From Limnanthes douglasii subsp. nivea (lineage: Eukaryota > Streptophyta > Magnoliopsida > Brassicales > Limnanthaceae): 64,000 nt of DNA. Every line of letters begins with the position of its first letter. The first letter of the stretch is position 1. Under the pieces are notes generated by a model. The model was not told where the DNA came from. It searched no databases and was given only the letters and a program-made list of their open reading frames with translations. A program made the position numbers and the translations under genes. The DNA lies in NCBI GenBank assembly GCA_036936605.1, contig JAUPFV010000001.1:156583187-156647186 (forward strand), in the 5' to 3' direction. This document shows, piece after piece, positions 42,473 to 52,921 of this stretch.

Positions 42473-45400
42473 ATGGAGGTGAATACAAGCAGAATGGTGA
42501 CGATGAATGGTTCAAATTATCATATATGGAAATCGAAGATGGAAGATCTTCTTTATGTTAAAAGTTTTCATTTACCAGTGTTCGGTGATGAAAAACCTAA
42601 AGATAAGTCTGATACAGAATGGATAATTATTCATCGACAGGTTTGTGGCTTTATTCGGCAATGGGTTGATGATAATGTGCTGAATCATGTTGTAGACGAA
42701 ACAGATGCAAGTAAATTGTGGAGTAAACTTGAGGAGTTATATGCTCGGAAGACAGGAAATAGTAAGTTACTTTTGTTCAAACAGTTGATGTATTTGAGGT
42801 ATCAAGATGGATCACCTCTTACAGATCACTTGAATACCTTTCAAGGATTGATTAATCAGTTGGCTGCTATGGGTATCAAATTTGATGACGAGGTTTTGGC
42901 GTTATGGTTGCTTGGTTCGCTGCCAGACTCATGGGATACTTTCAGAATGTCTCTTTTTAATTCAGCTCATGAAGGCAATATCTCAATGACATTATCTAAA
43001 AGTAGTATGTTGAATGAAGATATGAGAAGAAAAACAGTTGGCTTTTCTTCACATTCAGAAACTCTAGTCGTTGAGAAACGTGGTAGAAATGAAAATCGCG
43101 GTTGGAAAACTAGAGGTAAAAGTAGAAGCAAGAGTCGAAACAAGTCTAATAAATTTGCAGATTGGGAGTGCTACTATTGTCATGAGATCGGGCACACTAA
43201 GAATTTTTGTCCTAAGTTGAGAAAGAAGAATAATTTTGGGAAATCTAATAATGGTAAAGAAGAAAAGAACAAGGAGAAAAATTATGATGAAAGTGGTGAC
43301 GAGAAACATGTTGCTGCAGTTTCAGATAGCTACTTTGTTGTTATTGATGATGCTGTTGTGAATTCTGTGTCTGATGAAAATGGTTGGGTAGTTGACAGTG
43401 GTGCTACAATTCATGCCACTTCTCGTAGAGAATTTTTCTCATCTTACACCTCTGGTGACTTTGGTTCTGCAAAGATGGGAAATAATGATTTGTCTAAAGT
43501 GGTTGGTATTGGTGATGTTTATCTAGAAACAAGCATGGGTGCAAGATTGATTTTGAAGGGTGTTAAACATATACCCGATCTTCGATTGAATTTGATATCT
43601 ACAGGGAAGCTAGATGATGAAGGTTATTGCAGTATTTTTGCGAATGGGCAGTGGAAACTAACTAAGGGCTCGTTGGTTGTGGCAAGAGGACAAAAATATT
43701 TAGCCCTCTTCATCATGTCTGCAAGGGTGTCTGCTGAGAAAATCAATGTTGTTAATGATGAAGCAATGCCTGATTTATGGCATAAAAGACTCAGTCACAT
43801 TAGCGAAAAAGGATTAGATATTCTGAGGAAGAAACAGTACATTCTTGGGATACACAAAGCTCATTTAAACAAATGCGTACATTGTTTGGCTGGAAAGGAG
43901 AATAGAGTATCTTTCAAGAGCTCGGCTCCTTCAAGAAAACCAAGTTTGCTTGACTTGGTACATACTGATGTTTGTGGTCCTTTCAAAACGAGAACACTTA
44001 GTGGTTGTTTGTACTTTGTTACCTTTGTTGATGATCATTCCAGGAAAGTTTGGGCTTACACTTTGAAAACAAAAGATCAAGTGTTAGATGTCTTTAAGCA
44101 GTTTCAAGCTTCAGTTGAGAGACAAACTGGGAAACAATTGAAGTGTGTTAGAAGTGATAATGGGGGAGAATACATTGGTCCTTTTGATGATTATTGTAGA
44201 CAGCAAGGTATTCGGCATCAAAAGACACCTCCCAAGACCCCTCAGTTGAATGGCGTAGCGGAGAGACTAAACCGAACATTAATTGAAAGGGTAAGATGTC
44301 TTCTTTCAGAATCACAACTCCCTAAATACTTTTGGGGTGAAGCTTTGAATACAGTGGTACATGTCTTGAATCTTAGTCCTTCTGTACCTTTAGATGGAGA
44401 TATCCCAAATAGAGTTTGGACAGGTAAAGATGTTTCTTATGATCATTTGCGTGTCTTTGGGTGCAAAGCTTATGTGCATATTCCTAAAGATGAGAGATCT
44501 AAACTCAATTCGAAGACAAGACAATGTGTATTCATTGGTTATGGTCTTGATGAGTTCGGCTACAGATTTCATGATCCAATTAATAAGAAACTTATTAGGA
44601 GCAGAGATGCCGTGTTTATGGAAGATCAGATAGTTCATGATATTGATAAGAGTCAAAATTCAGTGCCTATGTCTCAGAATGACTTGGTAGATTTGGGGCA
44701 TATTCCGCTTGCACATACTCCTACAGAAGTTGAAGAAAATTCGGATGGTGACTCACCTGCTTCCAGAGGTTCACAAATTTTCGATACTGGTGATCATGAT
44801 AATGATTTCGTGGATGAACAAGTGAATGAAGAAGATGTTGAACAATTTGAAGTTCCAACGCGGAGATCTACTAGAGATAGACAACCCTCTACTAGATATC
44901 CTTCTGATCAATATATTTTGTTAACCGACGCAGGTGAGCCTGAGTGTTATGATGAGGCTATTAGTGGTGTATGTAAAAATCAATGGATTAAAGCGATGAA
45001 TGAAGAGATGCAATCACTTCATGAGAATCATACATTTGAGTTAGTGAAGATACCTGAAGGGAGAAAAGCCTTGAGTAACAAGTGGGTGTATAGGTTGAAG
45101 CAAGATGATAGTTCTCTGCAACCTCGGTACAAAGCAAGATTGGTAGTCAAAGGCTTTGGTCAGAAAAAAGGTATTGATTTTGATGAAATATTTTCTCCAG
45201 TTGTAAAAATGTCTTCTATTCGTGTGGTTCTAGGCATTGCAGCGAGTCTAAACTTGGAAATTGAGCAAATGGATGTAAAAACAGCATTCTTGCATGGTGA
45301 CTTGGAAGAAGAGATTTTTATGAAACAGCCTTAAGGTTTTGTGGTTGAAGGAAAAGAAGATTATGTATGCAGATTGAAAAAGAGTCTATATGGTTTGAAG

Positions 45401-46501
45401 CAAGCTCCGAGACAGTGGTATAAGAAGTTCATGTCAGTTATGGGGGAGCAGGATTACAAGAAGACTTCTTCTGATAATTGTGTATTTGTGAAGACATTTT
45501 CTGATGCTGATTTGATCGTTCTTTTACTTTACGTGGACGATATGCTTATTGTTGGGAAGAATACTTCGCGGATTGATTCTTTGAAGAAACAGTTAAGTAA
45601 GTCTTTCGCAATGAAAGATTTAGGTCCAGCAAAGCAGATTCTCGGCATTCGAATTACTAGAGACAGAGACTTGAAGAAGTTGTTCTTATCACAAGAAAAA
45701 TACATTGAGAAAATTCTTCAGAAGTTTAATATGGACAATGCTAAAGTGGTTAGCTCACCACTTTCCGGTCACTTCAAGTTAAGCAAGAAACAATGTCCTT
45801 CAACTAATGAAGAAAAGAGAGACATGGCTAATATTCCATATGCATCTGCAGTTGGAAGTCTCATGTATGCCATGGTATGTACTCGTCCTGACTTAGCTCA
45901 TAGTGTTTGTGTTGTGAGCAGATTTTTGTCAAACCCAGGTAGAGAGCATTGGGAAGCCGTGAAATGGATTATGAGGTATCTGCGAGGAACCTCTAATTTG
46001 AAGCTCAGTTTTGGGATGAATAAACTTGAGTTGTTGGCTTATTCTGATTCAGACTTGGCTGGAGATGTTGATACTCGCAAGTCTACTTCTGGATATTTGA
46101 TTAACTTTTGTGGTGGCGCTGTTTCATGGAAATCAAGACTACAAAAGTGTGTTGCCCTTTCAACGACAGAAGCTGAATTCATTGCAGTGACAGAAGCGAG
46201 TAAAGAGCTACTATGGATGAAGAAGTTCTTGAAAGAACTTGGATTTGAGCAACACAGGTATGTACTGTTATGTGATAATCAGAGTGCTATTCATCTCGTG
46301 AAGAATTCGTCATTTCACTCAAAGTCGAAACATATTGATGTGAGATATCATTGGATTCGAGATATTCTCGATGCTAAACTAATAGAGGTTGATAAAGTTC
46401 ATACAGATGATAATGGGTCTGATATGATGACAAAGGCTTTGCCTAGGGGAAAGCTTGAACATTGTAGATTGATCGCCGGGATGGCGAATCCTCCCACATA
46501 G
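42473..46501 (+). pseudogene. Copia I gag-pol, single nonsense codon
   Basis: One frame of about 1342 codons. The open frame extends upstream to 42323 inside the inner LTR-like block; I choose ATG 42473 ([19 protein letters not shown]) because it opens the usual Copia gag N-terminus. Domains: gag with CCHC knuckle ([14 protein letters not shown], about 43170), protease ([11 protein letters not shown], about 43388), integrase zinc region (HKRLSH...CVHC), core D, D, E ([25 protein letters not shown]), RT ([22 protein letters not shown], about 45530) and RNase H (YSDSDLAGD, TTEAEFIAV, CDNQSAIH, MMTKALPRGK). The only lesion is TAA at 45332-45334 in the RT between KQP and GFVV, where one base change from GAA would explain it. 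All catalytic residues are present. Confidence 0.95.
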
Positions 46502-46503
46502 TC

Positions 46504-46517
46504 GTGAGGGGGAGATT
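46504..46517 (+). other. polypurine tract of Copia I
   Basis: GTGAGGGGGAGATT directly before the 3' LTR. Confidence 0.85.
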
Positions 46518-47153
46518 TGTTGGCCTCTTCCTATGTGGGAGTCCAATTATCATATGGGCTAAGCCCAATTTGGATAACACATAGGATTTTGGTTTATGTA
46601 TAAATATATATTTATACAATGTCTTTCTGAGATGAGCATCATATTCTATACTGCAGTTTTTGAGAGAAAAAGGTGATCCGAGGCGAAACTTTGTGCTTTC
46701 AATCGGACTGTCTCCGGTTGTCCGATCGGCTTCAATTTTGGTGAGAAGGCTCGTCCACTTGTCCTCTATAATCTATCGAGAGGGTTTTTGATTTGGAGTC
46801 ATCTAAGTGTGTTTTTCGATCATCTTATTTTAACTGCGTTTTGGGGATATTTCAGTGAGTTTTCTGATTTTGGTTCATTATCTTGTGTATTGGGGTTTTG
46901 TATGAAGTTGTCATACTTCTTGTGGCGTATGCTCTAGTTTTATCTAGAGAATAGTTTTGTAACCCATCTTCTGATAGTGAATATTTGGTTGGACTCCGAA
47001 ATCAGTCTCGTGGTTTTTACTTCCTACACTGGGAAGGTTTTCCACGTAAAAAGTGTTATGTGTTGTTTGCGTTTATTTTATTCAGACTTGATATTTTTGG
47101 GATCGTTATCTCTATCATACTTGATACAAGAAAGAAGATTTCGTTTGTGCTTT
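46518..47153 (+). repeat. 3' LTR of Copia I, 12 bp short
   Basis: 636 bp collinear with 41139-41774 with about 4 substitutions. The terminal 12 bp (ending TTGTCA) are missing. One extra C at 47154 separates it from the second copy of the 215-bp flank. Confidence 0.93.
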
Positions 47154-47154
47154 C

Positions 47155-47369
47155 TTCTTGGCTCATATAACAGCACCGGCCACGATTTTGAGGAATGCTC
47201 TTCCTCACTGGTCTTCGTATCGTTTTCCTCCATTGTTTTCTCCTCTATCTCATCTTCATTATCAACAAAAAATACTCTAGTTAGTCTCTTATCAACCGAT
47301 ACCATCTTTTATAAATACCCTATGTGATGGTCAGGAAATGTTAGATGGATGAAAAAGAAAATTGGAGAC
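47155..47369 (+). repeat. 215-bp flanking direct repeat, right copy
   Basis: Second copy of 40924-41138, about 2 differences by eye. The sequence beyond it (TCAATGTG) is the true continuation of the pre-insertion site. Confidence 0.96.
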
Positions 47370-48106
47370 TTCAATGTGTCAGATTGTTTGTCGGAAGCAG
47401 CTAAGAGAATCTTATTTTAGGTAGAAAGTGCTTTGTAGTTAGGCCGGTCGAATTCGGTCAGAGTCTTCTCCTAAGAGGTAGTTCCATCCGGTATTTGTGA
47501 ATTCAAAAAAAGTCAATTCATACTCCAGCGTCACTACTATCGGGTCTGAGCCTTCACCTTAGCATCTTGTTGTTGTATTTTAGAGTTATATTCCTTCATC
47601 TTTTTTACTTTATTAGTTAAATTTCTAACCTTCTTTTCAAGGATTTCACGAGCACTATCACGATCCTTCGATGTTTCTTATTCAGGAGATGAGTGGATTT
47701 CTAATGTTTAATTGTTGATTCACCCACATATTTATCTTGGGCATGTTTGATAAGTTTCCTCATTAGAATGGAGAAGTTATGAAGGGACAATTGGTTCTCG
47801 TCCGTAATATTTGGCACGATCTTAAATGAAGTCAACTACAAATAAAATGTTTTTAAATAAGAAGAAAAAGCAAACCCTAAGTAACTCAGAGATGATAAGG
47901 GTAAAATATGTTACCTCAAATTGAAATGCAATGGTTTATGCAAACGCGTCGATGATGGATTTGTCAATAAAAACAATAGTTGTTGTTAAATGCAGTGAGC
48001 ATGCATGTTACCAAAGTCTTGGGCCTCTAGAGGGGTAAACTATCATGCTTATCACCCTTAAACTTTTGGTTCTGACGAGAGTTCAAACTAACTACCTGCT
48101 TGTCAA
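47370..48106 (-). pseudogene. antisense coding remnant, unknown protein
   Basis: On the - strand the stretch about 47670-47830 reads KIVPNITDENQLSLHNFSIL then MRKLIKHAQDKYVGES, and about 47580-47670 reads EILEKKVRNLTNKVKKMKEY then NSKIQQQ in another frame, a Lys/Glu/Gln-rich, coiled-coil-like segment. Stops and frame changes are frequent. The remnant is interrupted by Copia D and continues at 50543, and the 215-bp repeat to its left reads as an acidic tail in the same orientation. I do not recognise the protein; an extra ORF of the surrounding Gypsy element or a captured host gene are both possible. Confidence 0.4.
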
Positions 48107-48111
48107 GCTCA

Positions 48112-48617
48112 TGTTTGGAATATTGTTTAGATTTCCGAGTAAATTCTGAAGTCTTGTTGTAATAATTTCAGATTGAAATTATTTTGGTAGTTCTCCAAAA
48201 TTTTCAACCGAATAAAATGAGAGAATTTATTTTGAACAATGAGAATGAATATTTTTATTGTAATCTCTCTATTTTTAACTGAATTATACTTATTTATTCA
48301 ACCAAAATTACTCAAACTTTAAAATAGTTTTACGTCCAAAGACGACTATAATTTCAAATGATAAATCCGACAAAAAAAATCAAATTCAAATTTAAATTCA
48401 AATTCGAATGATTTTTTCAAAATCAAAATTTTCATGAATTTTCATAATAGCGTTATCATTCAAAATAGAATTTAACGCAAGCTAGAATCCGACCCTTGGA
48501 CCCACTAATCATAATATATTCTAACAAGCGTGTACTCTACACTTTCCAACTTGCTCGATAATGTATTATGACTACATTGGTCGACTTGTCAATCCAATTA
48601 TACTAAAATATCCGACA
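48112..48617 (-). repeat. 3' LTR of Copia D
   Basis: 506 bp; in sense orientation starts TGTCGGATATTTTAG. Clearly the same family as 2766-3253, with substitutions and small indels. Confidence 0.92.
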
Positions 48618-49142
48618 ATATTTTCTCATTTTAGTGCAATTTCGTGATTAACTAAAACAAAATTAGAACAAATAACAAATTTATGCATAAATTAGGTACC
48701 GTGACGATTGAATTTCATATTAGTATATTACACATTTCAAATATTCGAATATCAAGGTATCACTAAAGATTGAACATTTACTATCCATAAAGAAGACTCG
48801 AAGATCATATACACATAAATTAACATTCTCAAATGTTCTTACTTGACACTATCTTTTCCTAGCTTTGTGTCCTTATCTTTCTTAAGCATATGAAAGTTAA
48901 GTCCTAGATTCTTGAAGCGGCTAAACTTTATGCTTAAATAGGTAGCACTTTTACTCTTGTACATGCATATGCAATTTCAAAAGAGCTATTAAGAAGATAA
49001 ACTTCAACCTCCACAACTTGCATGTTTGAACATATACTTTGCGAATTAATGTGTTCCAATCTATAGGTGTCAATATTTCTACATTTTATTCGGCATATAA
49101 TTTAATATTAAATGGTAATTGGGTATCTTAACATGAAATATT

Positions 49143-49850
49143 TCAAATGGACTTTAATCCCATCCCAATAACCGATTTGTGCACAAGATCTCTACTTAAC
49201 CCTTTGGTTAAATAATCGACTAAATTATATTGAGTTCTCACAAACTCTATTGAAATAAAATCATACGTGATGCACTCACGAATTATACTGTGTCTAACAT
49301 CTAAGTGTCTCGACCTACCTTTATAAACTTGTTTATAGACACGGGCCAATGTAGCTTCACTATCAGATTTAATATATATGGTTGATATCGGTTTGGCCCA
49401 CAACAGAATTTCATACATTAAATTTATTAGCCACTCAACTTCTTTACTAACTGTCGCTAATGCCACAAACAATGATTCCATTTTTGAATCAGTAATACAA
49501 GTTTGGCATGGCATACATAAGACACCCAATGGCTCTTTAGTATTCAAGTTGAGATACATCAACATCTTTATTAGGTAGAAGCTTAAGAATATGATTTATA
49601 GGTGAGCTTACCGAAGAATAATCTTTAAAATTAAATTTATTCAATATCTTCTCAATATAATAAAATTGAGAAATGGATATATTATTGTTCTTTCGCTTGA
49701 TTATTATAAAAAAAATCATTTCAGCTTCCCCCGAATCCTTCATCTCAAAACTAGATGATAAGAATGTGTTGGTTTCATCAACTTGATTTGGTTAATACCA
49801 AAATCAGCATGTCATCCACGTATAAACAAATATAATTCATTTACAAATAA
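49143..49850 (-). pseudogene. Copia D RT C-terminus and RNase H
   Basis: In sense order it reads ICLYVDDMLI (about 49840-49810, the RT catalytic box, intact here) and FEMKDSGEAEMIF, then YIEKILNKFNFKDYSSVSSP. One frame change near 49560 leads into RNase H (CITDSKMESLFVALATVSKE, KSDSEATLA, SRHLDVRHSIIREC, LTKGLSRDLVHKS) ending at 49143. Partial and frameshifted, so not functional, but the catalytic motifs are better kept than in Copia C. Confidence 0.9.
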
Positions 49851-50058
49851 CATCAAAATTACTAATATCGTAAATTATATTATCTAAATAACTTTATTAA
49901 ATATAACAATTTCCACATGGAGAAAACATTTGTGTGATACCACGACGTATGAATCATAGTTCTCCCATTTGAAGGGCCTTGTCCAACTTTGTAAATGTAT
50001 TCCTGATTCTCCGTCTCATTTCAATCTTCATAAAACATAAACAAATAATTTCAATTTT

Positions 50059-50537
50059 TGTTGGGAATATTGTTTAGATTTTTGGGTAAACTTTGAAGTC
50101 TGGTTTTAACAATTTAAAGATTGAAATTATTTTGGTAGTTCTCCAGAATTTTCAATCAGATAAAATCAAAGATTTTTTCTTAAACAATGAGAATGAATAT
50201 ATTTATTGTGATCTCTCTATTTTTAACAGAACCCTACGTGTTTATTACGTGTATAACAATTTTACATCTAAAAATGGCTATAATTTCAAATGATAAAACC
50301 AACAAAAAAATCAAATTCAAAGTCGAATGAATTTTTCAAATAGAAAATTTCCTTGAATTTTCATAATAGTCTTGTCATTCAAAATAAAATTTAACCTCAC
50401 TTAGGTGCCGCCGTTTGGACCCATTAATCATAATTTATTTTAACAAGGGTGTATTCCACAGTTTTCGACTTACTCGATAATATATTAGGACTAAATTGGT
50501 CGACTAGTCAATCCAATTACACTAAAATATTCTGACA
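50059..50537 (-). repeat. 5' LTR of Copia D
   Basis: 479 bp; in sense orientation starts TGTCAGAATATTTTAG and ends ATATTCCCAACA. Confidence 0.92.
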
Positions 50538-50542
50538 CCTCA

Positions 50543-51478
50543 TTAATCGAACCATTGGTCGTCTTATTATTTGAAGTTTTGATCTCCGAAAACCGGTCCT
50601 TCGCGTCCGAAGTTTGGTCCTCGGAGATGTCAATGACATCATTATCACCTCGTCATCAGTAGTAGCCATCTCGGTAGAAGCATCCTACTTTTGCTTTTAC
50701 ATTATCCACCACTCGGCGTGAGCGTAGATGACTGCAATAAAACAACGATGAACCCTTTTTTCCTGATTCTCATTAGCCCAAACACTGAGTTTCTATAAGT
50801 ACTCTTGGGTGTGGTAAACAGATGATATACAAAAATTGTGATGTTCTATTGTAAAACTTGGGTTAGTACATAGAAGAAAACAATAAGTAAAAAAATAAAG
50901 CAAAATCAAACTCATAAGTCCAAAAATTAGGGCAATGGGTTGATTTTGAGATCCTTACTATATTCTTTCCAGGTGCTTCAGAGGCATTTAATGTTAAGCT
51001 TTGTAATTGGAGGCCATTCACTACCTTTAGCTGTTAGGTCATTTACTACTTTGGTTGGCAGGTTTCACACAGAAAAAATACTCATCAATCTCAAACCTTA
51101 TATTTGATAGCTTTGAAGTGATAACGCATGACATCAGAGTTTGAAAAGTGTCAGGGCTGGTCAGGTTGGAAGGTCTAGGAGCTGGAAGAATCTAATGAGA
51201 TCAGGATGCATCAGGAATCGAAGGCCGCAGTCGAATAGGTCTGGTTCATCCTCTTTGGCAGCCAATAGAATTTCTTTAGGTTTGGGCAACTAAAATGTGA
51301 CGTTGTTTTTAATTCCCCATTTGAGGCGAATATAAGCGACCTCTTCAGGGTCTTTATAGACATATTTAACTCGGTATAAAGAAACTAGGTGAAGTTTAAT
51401 CTGTATGAACAAAGAGAAACCTTCACATACTTTCAAATACTTTTCGAGAACGAGGCAAATTTTAACTTGATTCGAAGC
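50543..51478 (-). pseudogene. antisense coding remnant, continuation
   Basis: Continues the unknown - strand remnant from the other side of Copia D. About 50550-50660 reads SEDQTSDAKDRFSEIKTSNN, then KTTNGSIN, a polar stretch that joins the 48106 end. Further upstream in sense direction (51290-51450) it reads YKDPEEVAYIRLKWGIKNNV before a stop. I cannot assign a family. Confidence 0.35.
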
Positions 51479-51717
51479 TGTCCGGTTAGAATTGGTGTGC
51501 GAGTGTGTGACGGACCTCACGGACTAGCAAGATATTGTCCGCTTTGCGTTCGGAGGCGCGCACGGATTCTCTCTTGGGTGTACTCCCAAAAGGTCTCTCG
51601 CTAGTTGAGGTGGGCTCACACTTATATACACTATTTTATGTTCCTTGTTAGCAATGTGGGATTGGGGGTCCTCTATGGGATGAAGTTTATTCTTCACTTG
51701 TCCAAACCAGCATAACA
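51479..51717 (-). repeat. isolated LTR, TRIM-like
   Basis: In sense orientation begins TGTTATGCTGGTTTGG and ends CCGGACA, about 239 bp. It shares with the inner block at 42198-42428 the words CCCACAT, TATATAAGTG, CAACTAG, GACCTTTTGG/GGCCTTTTGG and AAAGCGGACAATATC in the same order. No primer site follows and no second LTR is near. Flanking bases give no convincing 5-bp duplication, so the ends are approximate. Confidence 0.65.
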
Positions 51718-51970
51718 AGCCGACTAAAGCTTCTTAGACGTAAAAAGTTGACCGATAAAAAAAATGTCAAACAAGCTGAGCCCGATGGTCGAGGTTGCCA
51801 GTATAGGAATTATGGCTGTCAAATCTATGAAAAATCAAATCCATTTTATTTTTCTATATTTTTATTTCTAAAGGAAAATGCTAACAGAAAGTAGTCGCCC
51901 ATATTTGGTTGATGTTGAACCTAAAAATGAAATGAGGTTCAAAAGATTGACCATGTTTCATCTTTTCTTA
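51718..51970. other. no gene seen
   Basis: Short spacer between the LTR and the PIF/Harbinger-like element. Confidence 0.4.
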
Positions 51971-52918
51971 GACCAACGGCAGTGTGTCATGTGGCACCCT
52001 CCAGGTTCACTTTTTTTTTTTTTTTTAAATTATTTTAAAAAAAAATTGGTTGCTAAAAAAATATATAATGTATATCATTATGTTTATTTTTCGATATCTA
52101 CGAATAGAGGTTTGGTTTGTTTGATTTGGACACCAATTTGTTTTTGAGCTTTTTATTTATTTGGTATTTTCAAACAATTTTCCGAATATTTTAATAAGTA
52201 AAAAAAGAATTATATGATTTATAATTTTTTGAGATCTATAAATAGAGACTTGGTTTGTTTAATTTGGACACCAAATTTTTTAGAGTTTTGTTTATTAATT
52301 TTTTGAAACATTTTTTAGAATATTTTAATAAGTTTTAAAAAAAAGATGTACCAAGATTTATAATTTTTTGATATTTATAAATAGGGACTTGGTTTGTTTG
52401 ATTTGGACACCGAATTTTTTTGACTTTTTTTTATTAAGTTTTTCCGAAACCATTTTTGGAAGATTTAAATAAGTAACAAAAATAAATAAATTATACCATT
52501 ATTTATAATTTTTTGAGATTTGAGATTTGGTTTTTTTGATTTGGAAATTAGACCAATTTATTTTTATATTTTAAATTTAAATAAACTATATATTATGTAT
52601 TCTTTTATTAATTATTTTAATTTTATAATTTATATATTAATAAAGAAAATATATTATGTTAATTTATGAAAATTATTTATTTTAATATAATATAACTTTA
52701 ATGTAAATATATATTAAATAACAAAGAAGATAAATAAAAATATATGATAGGATATTATATGGTAGATAGACGTGGAAGAGAGAGCAATATGGTGGGGTAT
52801 GTTAAAGAATGAAATATGCTCTGTTGCGTGGAGTGCAATTTTTTGCAGAATTACTTGTTGATTATGCTGATGTGGCGCGCTTTTGGGAGATGAAATATCG
52901 CCACTGCTGCGTATGGTC
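51971..52918. mobile_element. PIF/Harbinger-like MITE with internal tandem repeats
   Basis: Flanked by TTA (51968-51970 and 52919-52921), the PIF/Harbinger target duplication. The left end begins GACCAACGGCAGTG and the right end in reverse complement begins GACCATACGCAGCAGTGG, the GACCATCCGCA-type termini seen in many plant Harbinger MITEs. Both ends are followed by ATGTGGC-type words (CATGTGGCAC left, ATGTGGCGCG right). The 948-bp length is long for a MITE and is largely explained by the tandem array inside. No transposase. Confidence 0.6.
52078..52560. repeat. about 138-bp tandem repeats, 3-4 units
   Basis: The word TTTTTTGAGATCTATAAATA and its variants followed by GACTTGGTTTGTTTGATTTG recur at about 52094, 52231, 52370 and 52515, i.e. 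every 137-145 bp, with an ACACCAA and a GAATATTTTAATAAGT segment between. The last unit is partial. Confidence 0.85.
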
Positions 52919-52921
52919 TTA

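Larger units (their letters stand above)
41139..47153 (+). mobile_element. Copia I, Tnt1/Tork-like, young, composite leader
   Basis: 5' LTR 41139-41786, primer site 41789-41800, leader with an extra LTR-like block (42198-42428) and a second primer site (42431-42442), gag-pol 42473-46501 with one nonsense codon, polypurine tract 46504-46517, 3' LTR 46518-47153. The LTRs differ at about 4 sites in 636 bp. The 3' LTR lacks its last 12 bp, and instead of a 5-bp target duplication the element is flanked by 215-bp direct repeats. The integrase text ([37 protein letters not shown], then [11 protein letters not shown]) is close to tobacco Tnt1 as I know it. Confidence 0.95.
48112..50537 (-). mobile_element. 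Copia D, reduced copy of the C family
   Basis: On the - strand: 5' LTR 50537-50059, interior of only about 1.44 kb, 3' LTR 48617-48112. The flanks GCTCA (48107-48111) and CCTCA (50538-50542) are a target duplication with one mismatch. The interior keeps RT from its YVDD box onward plus RNase H and lacks everything upstream, as in Copia C. A leader segment shared with C (AAAGTTGGACAAGG) follows the 5' LTR. Confidence 0.93.
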
